Source: Flavobacterium nackdongense (GTDB lineage Bacteria; Bacteroidota; Bacteroidia; Flavobacteriales; Flavobacteriaceae). Taken from it: 64,000 nt of DNA. The stretch covers positions 558,001-622,000 of the forward strand of contig NZ_CP037933.1 of the NCBI RefSeq assembly GCF_004355225.1. Direction: 5' to 3'. The position numbers and the translations under genes are program-made. This document shows, in pieces, positions 17,904 through 27,118 of the stretch. The notes below the pieces were generated by a model. The model did no database searches and had not been told where the DNA came from. It saw only the letters and a list, made by a program, of their open reading frames with translations. Numbering within the stretch: the first letter of the stretch is position 1; the number at the start of each line of letters is the position of its first letter.

Positions 17904-19574
17904 ATGCCTCAAATTTTTCCGATAGCACAATGGATAAAAACATATTCAGGCCAAACTTTAAAAAGTGATACTATAGCAGGAATTACTTTGGCAGCCTACG
18001 GAATTCCTGTTTCCTTGGCCTATGCAACTCTTGCTGGCTTACCCCCAGAATATGGTATTTATGGCTATCTGATAGGAGGCCTATTCTACGCCTTTTTTGG
18101 AACAAGCAAACAATTGGCTATTGGGCCAACTTCCGCAATTTCATTACTTATAGGCACAAGCATTGGTGCTATGGCCAATGGTAATCTGCAACGATTTGCA
18201 GACATTGCCTCACTAACAGCATTAGTATTCGCCATTATGGCAATTATTGCCTATCTGTTGCGTTTAAGTGGCATTATTAATTTTATTAGCGAAACTGTTT
18301 TGGTTGGTTTCAAAGCCGGAGCTGCCATCACTATTGGCTTGACTCAATTCCCCAAAATATTGGGCATCAAAGGCGGTGGCGAAAATTTTTTTGACCGCAT
18401 TAGTACTATTTTTCAACAGCTAAACGAGACCAATACTATCGTGTTGGTATTTGGAATTATTGCTATCATTTTTCTCTTAATCGGTGAGAAAATTGCTCCA
18501 AGCAAGCCTGTAGCATTAGGTATTGTGGTGGTGTCAATTGTCCTCATTTCTGCTACTTCATTAGGTAGCAGTGGCTTTAAAACGGTGGGCACTATCCCAA
18601 GTGGTTTGCCGGAATTTCGATTGCCTTCTTTGCGCATAAGTGATGTCGATGGTGTACTCCCACTCGCTTTGGCTTGTTTTCTATTATCTTACATCGAAAG
18701 CGTTTCGGCAGCAAGAGCATTAGCCCAAAAAAATGGATATTATATCGACTCTCGACAGGAATTATTAGCACTTGGACTGGCGAACGCCGCAGTAGCTTTG
18801 GGTCAAGGATATCCTGTAGCAGGAGGATTATCGCAATCGGCTGTCAACGATAATGCTGGAGCAAAAACACCGCTAGCCTTAGTTTTCGCATCAGTTAGTA
18901 TTGCATTTTGCCTATTATTTTTAACTGGATTTCTGCAAAATTTACCTACAGTTATTCTTGCCGCTATTGTTTTAGTTGCCATCAGAGGCCTTGTGGATAT
19001 CAAAGAATTTAAACATTTGTATAAAATCAATAAAAAAGAATTTTTTGTTGCGGTGATAGCTCTTGTTGCGGTACTGCTATTTGGGATTCTTAAAGGGGTT
19101 TTACTTGCAGCAATTGTGACTTTGGTGTTGTTAATTAAGTCAGCTTCAACACCTAATGTAGCATTTTTAGGAAGAATTCCGGGAACCAAACGCTATACGG
19201 ATATCGAACGACATCCCGATAATGAAATCATCCCGGGCATACTTATCATTCGAATTGAATCGGCCATTTTATACTTTAATGCCGAAAATATAAAGGAACA
19301 AATTTGGGCAAAAATAAATAGTGAACCTACTGCTTTAAAATCAGTGATACTAGACCTTAACTCCTCTCCTTACATTGATATTTCTGGAGCTCGATTTTTA
19401 AAGCAACTGGTAATTGACTTAAAGGTAAAATCTATTTCTTTGAAAATTGCAGAAGCACGTTCTGAAGTACGGGATATTCTGCGTTCTGAGGATTTAGAAG
19501 ATATCTTGGGCCACATTAGTCGATTTGTTTCGGTTGATGATTTGGTGATTGAAGCTACTACTAAAATCGTATAA
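17904..19574 (+). CDS. SulP-family inorganic anion transporter with STAS domain
   Basis: A 556-residue protein with an N-terminal membrane domain of about 10-14 segments, containing the SulP signature region GIPVSLAYATLAGLPPEYGI. A C-terminal STAS domain (about residues 440-550) has LDLNSSPYIDISGARFL, the position where regulatory STAS domains may be phosphorylated. SulP proteins carry sulfate, bicarbonate or other anions; the substrate here is not determined. It is the second gene after PPK2, and it converges on the K+ channel gene with a 32-bp gap and no obvious terminator. Confidence 0.92.
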   Translation: MPQIFPIAQWIKTYSGQTLKSDTIAGITLAAYGIPVSLAYATLAGLPPEYGIYGYLIGGLFYAFFGTSKQLAIGPTSAISLLIGTSIGAMANGNLQRFADIASLTALVFAIMAIIAYLLRLSGIINFISETVLVGFKAGAAITIGLTQFPKILGIKGGGENFFDRISTIFQQLNETNTIVLVFGIIAIIFLLIGEKIAPSKPVALGIVVVSIVLISATSLGSSGFKTVGTIPSGLPEFRLPSLRISDVDGVLPLALACFLLSYIESVSAARALAQKNGYYIDSRQELLALGLANAAVALGQGYPVAGGLSQSAVNDNAGAKTPLALVFASVSIAFCLLFLTGFLQNLPTVILAAIVLVAIRGLVDIKEFKHLYKINKKEFFVAVIALVAVLLFGILKGVLLAAIVTLVLLIKSASTPNVAFLGRIPGTKRYTDIERHPDNEIIPGILIIRIESAILYFNAENIKEQIWAKINSEPTALKSVILDLNSSPYIDISGARFLKQLVIDLKVKSISLKIAEARSEVRDILRSEDLEDILGHISRFVSVDDLVIEATTKIV

Positions 19575-19606
19575 CACGATTCGGGAATACTTATTTATAG
19601 TAGCAG

Positions 19607-20299
19607 TTACTTTTCCTTTTTTGTAAACGAAGCATATTTTCCCACTAACATCGAAATAATAACGGCAATATAAAGTTGCCCCGACACACTGATCAAAACC
19701 GCGAGCGACTTTGAAATGGGATGTGTGGGCACAATATCGCCATAACCCGTAGTAGCAAAAGTCATAAAAGTATAATAGATATTGTTATGTAGCGGCTCTA
19801 AAGTATCTATTTTTTGATTTTCAAAAAAATTTGCGTTGTAAGCCCCGGGAACAGTGGATGCAACGATCGCGACAATGAGACTAAAAGCAAATCCCAACAA
19901 TAGATATCCTGAAATAGAATCGACTATTACTTTCGCCGTGACCGTTGCAATTGACGAAACCTGTTTTATCAGGCCTAACACAAGAAATATAAAAAATAAA
20001 AAATTTATAATTTTGAATAGTTGCTTCAAAAGTACTATTTCGCTAAAAAAGGAAACCCAAATTGTTATGCTTAGAAAAATAATTACTCTAATCAATGATT
20101 TTGTGTTTTTTTTTATGGCCAATACCGCGAATATAAAAACAAAGGATAATGAAAAAGAATACAGTAAGTTCAAATTATTTCCGGGAAATACGGGAATTAC
20201 GAACACAGTAATGAAGGTAAAAAATAGAAGAAAAGCATTGGCAAAAGGAAAGGAATGATAAGGCCTTCTGGTCCAAAAAGCATTTTTTAAAGGTATCAT
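19607..20299 (-). CDS. Potassium channel family protein (six-helix type)
   Basis: A 230-residue inner-membrane protein with about six hydrophobic segments and a pore loop before the last one. The K+ selectivity filter TTGYGD is at residues 183-188 and is followed by IVPTHPISK. No cytoplasmic RCK or cyclic-nucleotide domain is present after the last helix, and no regular Arg/Lys array marks a voltage sensor. Likely a homotetrameric K+ channel with unknown gating. Confidence 0.88.
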   Translation of the reverse strand: MIPLKNAFWTRRPYHSFPFANAFLLFFTFITVFVIPVFPGNNLNLLYSFSLSFVFIFAVLAIKKNTKSLIRVIIFLSITIWVSFFSEIVLLKQLFKIINFLFFIFLVLGLIKQVSSIATVTAKVIVDSISGYLLLGFAFSLIVAIVASTVPGAYNANFFENQKIDTLEPLHNNIYYTFMTFATTGYGDIVPTHPISKSLAVLISVSGQLYIAVIISMLVGKYASFTKKEK

Positions 20300-20981
20300 A
20301 GTTACACTTTTTAACTTAGTATGTCATCTATATACAAATTTCGAGCGCTATTCAGTATTACAAATACCTTGATCGAAAATTGAAATTTAATGCTACCTCA
20401 AATATACTCAAAAAAGTCAATCTATTTGATGCTTCTAGCCTACTCATTTTAAATACTCCAAAAAATAAACTAGTTAGGTTTTGCATCATTTTGGGCATCT
20501 TCCTTTTTTAACTTCTTGCAAAAAAATCAAAGGTGGTTTTGCAGTATTTAAAATAATTTATTATCATATAATTTAATGGTAAATATTTTTTATATATTTA
20601 CTCTTTTAAAAAAAATATTTGTTTAATACGGTATATATGTTATATTTGTAACTATATCTTTCATTTTTATTAAAATAAATAACAAATTATTGTATGAAAA
20701 TAGGTTTACTTAAGAAGTTTTGTAAAATAAACCTGAAGATAGTGCCAATATTAATCAGAATTTCAATCAAATAGTAAAAGTAAAAATCGAATTATAGTGT
20801 TATCGGCTATAGTTTTAAAAGAAACCACCGCAAGCTCTTTGAATTCTTATCGGAATCAAGAAACCATCGGAACAGAAGAATTAATATAAAAAACCTATCT
20901 AAGCGAAGTGAAATTTCCTGATGGGAAAACACAAACGAACAAATTATTAAAAAATAAAAAATACGTATTCCAATTATTACA
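20300..20981. other. 682-bp gene-poor region upstream of the T9SS-exported protein
   Basis: Very AT-rich and without a convincing gene. It holds a candidate promoter ending near 20648 and a 26-codon ORF (20694-20774, starting MKIGLLKKFCKINLK) that could be a degraded gene start or chance. The remaining 200 bp before 20982 show no conserved coding frame. The long untranslated stretch could be a 5' leader or the scar of a lost gene. Confidence 0.5.
20619..20648 (+). promoter_or_regulatory. Candidate promoter (TTTG ... TATATTTG)
   Basis: TTTG near 20619-20622 is followed after about 18 bp by TATATTTG (20641-20648), close to the Bacteroidota promoter consensus. It lies about 330 bp upstream of the glycosidase-like gene, so the implied 5' leader is long. 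The -7 box alone is common in AT-rich DNA. Confidence 0.45.
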
Positions 20982-22805
20982 ATGAAATCAAAAGTAGTTT
21001 TTTTCGCCTTAGTTTTATTTTCAGTTTTGAACATAAAAATCAGTGTTGCACAATGTGTTACAGGCAGTGAATTCAACAAAAGTACCCCAAAACGAGATTT
21101 AAGAGGTGTTTTTGTTGCCTCCGTTTTTAACTTAAATTGGCCAACCAATAGAACGGCATCCCCTGCTGTTCAGCAAGCAGAATTAATTGCTATACTTGAC
21201 AACTTAAAATTAAACGGTTATAATACGGTTTTTTTGCAAGTGCGATCAGAATGTGATGCATTGTATCCCTCTTTGCTAGAACCATGGTCGCAATGGCTCA
21301 CTGGTACTCAAGGACTGGCACCAAGTCCGGTCTGGGACCCATTAGCATTTGCAGTTACAGAAGCACATAATAGAGGTTTAGAATTACACGCTTGGTTGAA
21401 TCCATATAGAGCGCAAACTTCATCAACTGCTACTTACCCAAAAGCATCAAATCATATTATTAATACTAATCCAAGCTGGGTATTTACCTCTTCCACAAAT
21501 GTCAATTTAAAAATTCTAGATCCAGGAATTCCAGCCGTAACTACCTATATTACTTCAATCGTTCAAGATATTGCCACTCGTTACAATGTAGATGGGATAC
21601 ATTTTGACGATTATTTTTATCCAGCTGGAGGAATGATTGCTTCACCAGGCAATCAAGATGCGGCTTCGTATGCCGCTTATAATCCCGGAGGTTTAACACT
21701 TTTTGACTGGCGTAGAGACAATGTAAACAAAATGATTGCCTCGGTGTTCGACGCGATTCAAACCATAAATACAGCCAATAAAAAGAATATTATTTTTGGT
21801 GTAAGCCCTTTCGGAATATGGAAATCGGGAACCCCTGCGGGTATTAGTGGTCAATCGTCCTACAATGATTTATATTGTGATCCAATTGCTTGGCTGAATG
21901 CTGGAAAAGTTGATTATCTAGCGCCACAATTGTATTGGAAAATCACAGGTGGCCAAGATTACATAGCCTTATCAAAATGGTGGAACGACCAAATTAAAGC
22001 AAAAAACAAACAACTCTATGTGAGTCAAGCATATTATAAAATGGTAGATTCTAATAATTGGGCTGCCACTGAGATACAAAATCAAGTCAACCAAAACCGA
22101 GTTGCAAATATGGATGCTACCTTCGGACAGATTGCCTATAGTTATACCAACATCAAAAGCAATTCAAAAACGATTAATGAGGCACTAAATGGGGCACAAT
22201 TCAAATACAAATCGTTTGCTCCACCCATTGCCGGTAAAGATGATTTTTGTCCTGAAAAACCAAGCAATATCCGATTTGGAACATTAAAAATTATGTGGGA
22301 CACTCCTGCAGCAGCTGTCGATGATAACGATTTACCTGAAAAATATGTGGTTTATGCTTTTGCCAATGCGGCCGAAGCGATAACCAATATGAACGATGGG
22401 TCGAAAATTGTTGATATTGTCGTAGGAAATGAATTGGCGATTACTCAAGAAATGATGGACACCAAACACTTCGTTGTATCGTCTTTAGATAAAAACAATA
22501 ATGAAGCTGGAGATTTTAATACCACTCTTGGAAATTCATCATTTGATGCCCCTGTAAGCCCAAATTTTTTGGCTTATCCCAATCCATTTGTTGATTCATT
22601 TTATCTGAATTTGAAGAACTCTGCAGTTCAAATGGCTAGAATTTCAATTTTTGATGCCACTGGAAAACAAGTTTGGGAGCAAAACATAGCATCAACTAAT
22701 TCCAGTATCGTTATTTCGCCTTCGAATTTAAATTCTGGAATCTATTTCGCAAAAGTAGGATTCGAAAATGGAACGAGTGAAAGTTTTAAAATAATTAAAA
22801 ATTAA
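20982..22805 (+). CDS. Secreted glycoside-hydrolase-like protein (GHL10/DUF187) with T9SS C-terminal signal
   Basis: A 607-residue protein with signal peptide (cleavage near SVAQC) and a catalytic-like TIM-barrel domain beginning KRDLRGVFVASVFNLNWPT. It contains LELHAWLNPYRAQT and DGIHFDDYFYP, as in the family-10-like GHL10 (YngK-type) proteins. The last 80 residues (YPNPFVDSFYLNL ... SGIYFAKVGFENG) are a type A sorting domain for the type IX secretion system, so it should be exported and probably surface-attached. GHL10 proteins are thought to act on peptidoglycan or other glycans; the substrate here is unknown. A terminator follows. Confidence 0.88.
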   Translation: MKSKVVFFALVLFSVLNIKISVAQCVTGSEFNKSTPKRDLRGVFVASVFNLNWPTNRTASPAVQQAELIAILDNLKLNGYNTVFLQVRSECDALYPSLLEPWSQWLTGTQGLAPSPVWDPLAFAVTEAHNRGLELHAWLNPYRAQTSSTATYPKASNHIINTNPSWVFTSSTNVNLKILDPGIPAVTTYITSIVQDIATRYNVDGIHFDDYFYPAGGMIASPGNQDAASYAAYNPGGLTLFDWRRDNVNKMIASVFDAIQTINTANKKNIIFGVSPFGIWKSGTPAGISGQSSYNDLYCDPIAWLNAGKVDYLAPQLYWKITGGQDYIALSKWWNDQIKAKNKQLYVSQAYYKMVDSNNWAATEIQNQVNQNRVANMDATFGQIAYSYTNIKSNSKTINEALNGAQFKYKSFAPPIAGKDDFCPEKPSNIRFGTLKIMWDTPAAAVDDNDLPEKYVVYAFANAAEAITNMNDGSKIVDIVVGNELAITQEMMDTKHFVVSSLDKNNNEAGDFNTTLGNSSFDAPVSPNFLAYPNPFVDSFYLNLKNSAVQMARISIFDATGKQVWEQNIASTNSSIVISPSNLNSGIYFAKVGFENGTSESFKIIKN

Positions 22806-22830
22806 AATTTTGTTTAGTTTTGTGTTAGGT

Positions 22831-22866
22831 AAAAAGGGTTTGATCATTTGAATCAAGCCCTTTTTT
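22831..22866 (+). terminator. Terminator between convergent genes
   Basis: AAAAAGGGTTTGAT / ATCAAGCCCTTTTTT hairpin with one G-T pair and T runs on both strands. It can end transcription of the glycosidase-like gene (+) and of the NlpE-like gene (-). Confidence 0.8.
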
Positions 22867-22888
22867 AATTATAGTAGCGTTCTAGCAT

Positions 22889-23344
22889 TTATTTTCTTAA
22901 CACATACTTATTTGCTAATTCGCCTGTTATTGGATTTCCCTCCATATCCAATTGAATCAACTGGTTCTCCCCTACTTTGTAGTGTGATGGGCCACCTTTC
23001 CTTGCTTGCAAACTAATCCACCCTCCCGATGAATCCCAGACAAAACTTCCATTTTCTTCAAAGATTTTTCCATCACCTTTGCCCATGTATTTTGTTTTCA
23101 TCACATACGACAAATCCGGGTTTAAAATGAGTTCTGTCTCAATTCCTTCACAATCTGCGCACGGAATCACTCCTTTGTACGATCCTGCCCAATCGAGTGA
23201 ATTTTGAGAATTGTCGGATACAGATATGGGTTGACTTTCGACTTTTACAATGGTGTCGGTTTTCATTTTAGGCTGCTCAACTGACTTTTTACAGGAAAAA
23301 GCAAGTAGAGAGCAAAATAATATTATGGATAATTTGTTGTTCAT
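22889..23344 (-). CDS. NlpE-like copper-resistance/stress lipoprotein
   Basis: A 151-residue lipoprotein (leader ending LLAFSC) whose body matches the NlpE N-terminal domain. Visible features are WAGSYKGVIPCADCEGIETEL, with the characteristic CxxC, and YVMKTKYMGKG. In enterobacteria NlpE signals envelope stress to Cpx; no Cpx genes are near here, so that role should not be assumed. It is 71 bp downstream of the ChaA-like antiporter gene on the same strand, so they may be cotranscribed. Confidence 0.85.
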   Translation of the reverse strand: MNNKLSIILFCSLLAFSCKKSVEQPKMKTDTIVKVESQPISVSDNSQNSLDWAGSYKGVIPCADCEGIETELILNPDLSYVMKTKYMGKGDGKIFEENGSFVWDSSGGWISLQARKGGPSHYKVGENQLIQLDMEGNPITGELANKYVLRK

Positions 23345-23415
23345 TTTTAATTGTTTAAGATGAATACTAATTAAAATAACTGTTTAAAAATATTAATTTT
23401 TAGAATTAAAATCTA

Positions 23416-24504
23416 TTAAGGTACTATTGTTATAAATAGATAAACCACAAAAATTACCAATAAAACTACTCCCTGTATCATTGTGGTTCGACCCGTTCGA
23501 AGTGAAAGTGATACAATAAAAAGAGAGAGAAAAAACAAAACTGTAGATTTAGTATCTATCCCCAAGGTCAAAGGCAAGTCAAAATACAAAGCTACAAATG
23601 CAACAGCGGGTATAGTCAATCCTATACTTGCCAATGCAGAACCCAACGCCAAGTTTAAACTGGACTGAAGTCTGTTTTTACTTGCGGCTTTTAAAGCAGA
23701 AATCGCTTCGGGCAACAGTACAACCATGGCAATAATGATCCCAGCCAAAGATTTTGGAGCACCAACAGATGCAATTCCCTCCTCCATACTTGGTGCCAAT
23801 TTTTTGGCTAATAAAACAACTAAGATCAAACTGAAAATTAATCCAATCGCACTAACGAAAGTGTCTTTATTAGTAGGTAGAACAACATAATTATCTTCCT
23901 TTACATCATTATCGACTTGTAAAAAATAATCGCGATGTTTCACGGTTTGCATTATCAAAAAAGTACCATAAAGTATCAAAGAAATTATACCGACAAAAAT
24001 CAATTGGCTACCACTGTAGGAAGGTCCGATTGTACTTGTAGTATAATTCGGCAAAATAAGCGTCAATACTAATATTGCAATCAACACCGTTAATGCTGCA
24101 CTAACTCCTTCCAACCCAAAAACTTGTTCGCTGAATTTCATGCCGCCTAATAATAAGCAGGCGCCAACAATTCCGTTAATAATAATCATTTCAGCTGCAA
24201 AAACGGTATCTCTAGCTAAGTACGCGGTATCATCCCCACCGACTAACATCAATGAAATAATCAAAGCAACTTCAATAGTGGTAACAGCTACAGCTAGCAC
24301 TAAAGTCCCCAATGGTTCTCCGATTCTCACTGCCACAACTTCAGCATGATGCACGGCTATTAATACACTAAAAATTAAACTTAAAGTCAGTACAAATAAA
24401 TAAAAACCTCCAAAATCATGCCCCGCTCCGGCATAAATTATACCTGATATTATGGGCACTACGATACTCCAAATTGGAATATAGGATACATTTTTGCTCT
24501 TCAT
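23416..24504 (-). CDS. CaCA-family cation/proton antiporter (ChaA-like)
   Basis: A 362-residue membrane protein with eleven or so hydrophobic segments and the two inverted alpha-repeats of the Ca2+:cation antiporter superfamily. The first contains GEPLGTLVLAVAVTTIEVAL and the second LLPEAISALKAASKNRLQSS, each with the ion-binding Glu. Best fit is the ChaA / y4hA type, which exchanges Ca2+, Na+ or K+ for protons. The ion cannot be told from the sequence. Confidence 0.88.
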   Translation of the reverse strand: MKSKNVSYIPIWSIVVPIISGIIYAGAGHDFGGFYLFVLTLSLIFSVLIAVHHAEVVAVRIGEPLGTLVLAVAVTTIEVALIISLMLVGGDDTAYLARDTVFAAEMIIINGIVGACLLLGGMKFSEQVFGLEGVSAALTVLIAILVLTLILPNYTTSTIGPSYSGSQLIFVGIISLILYGTFLIMQTVKHRDYFLQVDNDVKEDNYVVLPTNKDTFVSAIGLIFSLILVVLLAKKLAPSMEEGIASVGAPKSLAGIIIAMVVLLPEAISALKAASKNRLQSSLNLALGSALASIGLTIPAVAFVALYFDLPLTLGIDTKSTVLFFLSLFIVSLSLRTGRTTMIQGVVLLVIFVVYLFITIVP

Positions 24505-24580
24505 TATAGTATTGATTTACAAGTTCAAACCCTTTTTTATAAATAATCAGTTACTTCGATTGTAACATATGGTATCTAAA

Positions 24581-25903
24581 CTATTTTCTAAATAATTCTA
24601 ATAATGCTGTTGTTCCTAATATTGTTCCAAAAGGAATAGCTTTTAAATCCACTTTAAAATCACCATTATGATTAAAGTATGGGAACATTTTGCCTTCTTT
24701 TTTCGCTTTGGCAGTATCCTCTGCACTGGCAACACCTACCAGTAAATAATCATAAACTGTTTTTTTATTATTAATAACAAGATGTTGAAAATCTTCAGAG
24801 CCCATCACTGCAGGAAGCCCAACAAAATTTTTTCCGGAACCTAGGGATTTTTCAAGGGCAGTATTTATTTTATTGACCATTGCCTTATCATTGGTCAAAG
24901 GAGAAACTCTTTGTTTAAATTCGATTGTAGGGTATTTGGATTTAGGCAAGCCATTTGCAAAGGCAATTCCATCATTTATCCTTTTGATATGACTTACTAA
25001 TGAATCTCTAACGGCACTGTTGAAAAATCGTGTATTTACCTTTAGAGTAGCCGACGAGGGTATCACATTGTTATCGATTCCTGCTTGAACGGCACCGACC
25101 GTAATAACGGCAGGAGTTTGCGGATCCGTATTTCTACTAATAACGGTTTGATACTGCAAAATTGCATTGGCAGCCATAACAATTGGGTCAATGGCTTCTT
25201 GTGGAGATGACCCATGCCCACCTTTTCCAAAAAAAGTTACATCAAATTGCTCCGCTCCCGCCATTCTCGGACCTCCTTCATTCAAATAAAATCCTGTCGG
25301 TAATGGCGCAGTATGCATTCCAAGCAAGAAATCTGGTTCAGGAACTCCTTTTTTGTACATTTCAGATTCCATTGCCTCTGCCCCACCGCCTGGCTCTTCT
25401 GCGGGCTGACCAATCATAATCAAGGTGCCAGTCCATTGGCTTTTAAGTGAAATCATATTTTTAGCAATACCAAGCATCCAAGTGGTATGTGCATCGTGAC
25501 CGCAAGCATGCATTACAGGTACGACCGTACCGTCCTCTTTTTTGGCCGTTTTTTTGCTAGCATAAGGCAACCCAGTAGTTTCAGCCACTGCATTGCAATC
25601 CATGTCAGCTCGATACATTACAATGGGTCCTTCCCCATTTTTAAGAATTCCAACAACTCCGGTTTTACCGATGCCGGTCATAACCGAATAACCTAAAGTT
25701 TTCAACTCCTTAGCAACGATCGCAGCAGTTCTGAGCTCCGTAAAACCTAATTCAGGATTTTCGTGAATATCTTTAAAGATGGACACCAAGCGGTCATTTT
25801 CAGCATTTGAAAGGGTGCTAATTTTTTCAAAATCAATAGCTGATTGCGAAAAAACAGTTCCGAATACCATAAAACAGATAAAACAATAAATTGGTCTTTT
25901 CAT
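24581..25903 (-). CDS. Secreted M20-family amidohydrolase
   Basis: Zinc-dependent M20D-type amidohydrolase, 440 residues, with a signal peptide (ICFMVFGTVFSQ). Metal-binding and catalytic motifs are in order: YRADMD, HACGHDAHTTWMLG, GQPAEEPGGGAEAM, GMHTAPLPTGF. The bacterial dimerisation domain follows GKGGHGSSPQEAIDP. Related enzymes hydrolyse N-acyl amino acids or hippurate-like amides; export suggests a periplasmic substrate. The frame is open to a TTG at 25933 but I start at the ATG at 25903, which directly begins the signal peptide and leaves a 10-bp gap to the META-domain gene. Confidence 0.93.
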   Translation of the reverse strand: MKRPIYCFICFMVFGTVFSQSAIDFEKISTLSNAENDRLVSIFKDIHENPELGFTELRTAAIVAKELKTLGYSVMTGIGKTGVVGILKNGEGPIVMYRADMDCNAVAETTGLPYASKKTAKKEDGTVVPVMHACGHDAHTTWMLGIAKNMISLKSQWTGTLIMIGQPAEEPGGGAEAMESEMYKKGVPEPDFLLGMHTAPLPTGFYLNEGGPRMAGAEQFDVTFFGKGGHGSSPQEAIDPIVMAANAILQYQTVISRNTDPQTPAVITVGAVQAGIDNNVIPSSATLKVNTRFFNSAVRDSLVSHIKRINDGIAFANGLPKSKYPTIEFKQRVSPLTNDKAMVNKINTALEKSLGSGKNFVGLPAVMGSEDFQHLVINNKKTVYDYLLVGVASAEDTAKAKKEGKMFPYFNHNGDFKVDLKAIPFGTILGTTALLELFRK

Positions 25904-25913
25904 ATTCCTATAA

Positions 25914-26354
25914 TTAATTATTAGTTTTTTCAAAACGCATTAATGCAATATCTCCCATAATAAAATTCAATGTTTTTCCATCGTCGGATATGGAATAGGA
26001 ATCGATTTGCTCTAAAGTTTTCATATAGGTTTGCTCCCCGTTTCCCGGACAAGCCATCATGGTCATACCCATTTTGGCATCCTTAAAGTTGATTTTATTG
26101 CCGTCGACTTTTAGCGTTCCAAAATATTGGTTACAGCTGTTGTTTCCGGAAACCTTATTCTCTTTCAAATCGAAAGAAATAGTTGGCTTTTTATCAGGAT
26201 ATAATCCGTTGAAAGCGATTCTAGGACCAGAAATATAATTCAATTGCCAAGTCCCTTCGAGTGTAGCAGCATTTTTTTTCATAGCGGATTGATTTGACTT
26301 ACACCCAGCAAATGCTAGGAATGCAACCGTTAAAACTAAAAAATATTTTTTCAT
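25914..26354 (-). CDS. META-domain lipoprotein (HslJ-like)
   Basis: A 146-residue lipoprotein (leader ends AFAGC, then KSNQ) with one META domain: GTWQLNYISG, the conserved SGNNSCNQYFG with its Cys, and KMGMTMMACPG. META proteins such as HslJ have been linked to heat shock and novobiocin resistance, but their biochemical function is poorly defined. It lies 10 bp upstream of the M20 amidohydrolase and is probably in the same operon. Confidence 0.85.
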   Translation of the reverse strand: MKKYFLVLTVAFLAFAGCKSNQSAMKKNAATLEGTWQLNYISGPRIAFNGLYPDKKPTISFDLKENKVSGNNSCNQYFGTLKVDGNKINFKDAKMGMTMMACPGNGEQTYMKTLEQIDSYSISDDGKTLNFIMGDIALMRFEKTNN

Positions 26355-26435
26355 AACTGAAGAAATTAAAATTAATATTTGTCTAATTTAAGAAAATAAT
26401 TTCAAAATAGTTGCAGTTCAAAATTTATACCAAAA

Positions 26436-26464
26436 AAAAGTGCAATGAAAATCATTGCACTTTT
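26436..26464 (-). terminator. Terminator after the secreted 159-residue protein
   Basis: A 13-bp perfect stem, AAAAGTGCAATGA / TCATTGCACTTTT, with a 3-base loop and T8 on the minus strand, 20 bp after the stop at 26485. Confidence 0.88.
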
Positions 26465-26484
26465 ACATGAAAAGTCTTTTTATT

Positions 26485-26964
26485 TTATTTTTTAATCGCT
26501 TCCATTTCTCCGATAAATGGGATTGAATCTTGGATTTCTGATTGGACTGCTGTTTGCATATAATTTTCAAACTGTATCATTTTCGCAGCAGTGAGTGCAC
26601 CGACAGCTTTTTTATATTTATCGTAAAATTTTCCAAATAATTTTTCATAATCCATATTGTTTTTCAAAGCAGCTTTTGCAATTTTGTCTGCGCTTTCATT
26701 GGTAAGATTAGCATAATTAGAAGCATAATCTTCAATAATTGCTACTTTTACTTTACCTAAAGCTTTGCGCTCTACTTCAAATTCATCATACACTTTCCAA
26801 AAGGCGCTAGCCTGAGCGTCAGGAATCGCCATATACGCAGCCGCTAATTCTTTTTTTGATTTGCCATAAATACCTTGAATAACCTCAAGATCTTCTTTAG
26901 TAGTGGATTGTGCAAACGCACCTGTGGTAAGAGCTACTAATACGATTAAAAATACTTTTTTCAT
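26485..26964 (-). CDS. Secreted helical protein of unknown function
   Basis: A 159-residue protein with a clear signal peptide (cleavage after GAFAQ near residue 19). The rest is highly helical and charged, with regular heptad-like spacing (KSKKELAAAYMAIPDAQASAF, DEFEVERKALGKVKV), in the style of small periplasmic Spy/CpxP-like helical proteins. I see no specific signature of that family, so it stays unassigned. It has its own terminator and probably its own promoter. Confidence 0.7.
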   Translation of the reverse strand: MKKVFLIVLVALTTGAFAQSTTKEDLEVIQGIYGKSKKELAAAYMAIPDAQASAFWKVYDEFEVERKALGKVKVAIIEDYASNYANLTNESADKIAKAALKNNMDYEKLFGKFYDKYKKAVGALTAAKMIQFENYMQTAVQSEIQDSIPFIGEMEAIKK

Positions 26965-27118
26965 AATAATTAAATTTTGTAATTGCTATTTTGTTAATTT
27001 AGTTCAAATTTAAATATTATTTTTTTAATTTAGACTCAAATTTACTACAATTTTGTCTTTATAATTATATTTAACTACATTATTAATTGAATTTAATTCT
27101 AGCTAAAAATTGAAGATC

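Noticed and set aside
20807..21148. A 113-residue minus-strand frame over the start of the glycosidase-like gene.
   Set aside because: It lies opposite a well-supported signal peptide and catalytic start, shows no family features, and has an implausible composition.
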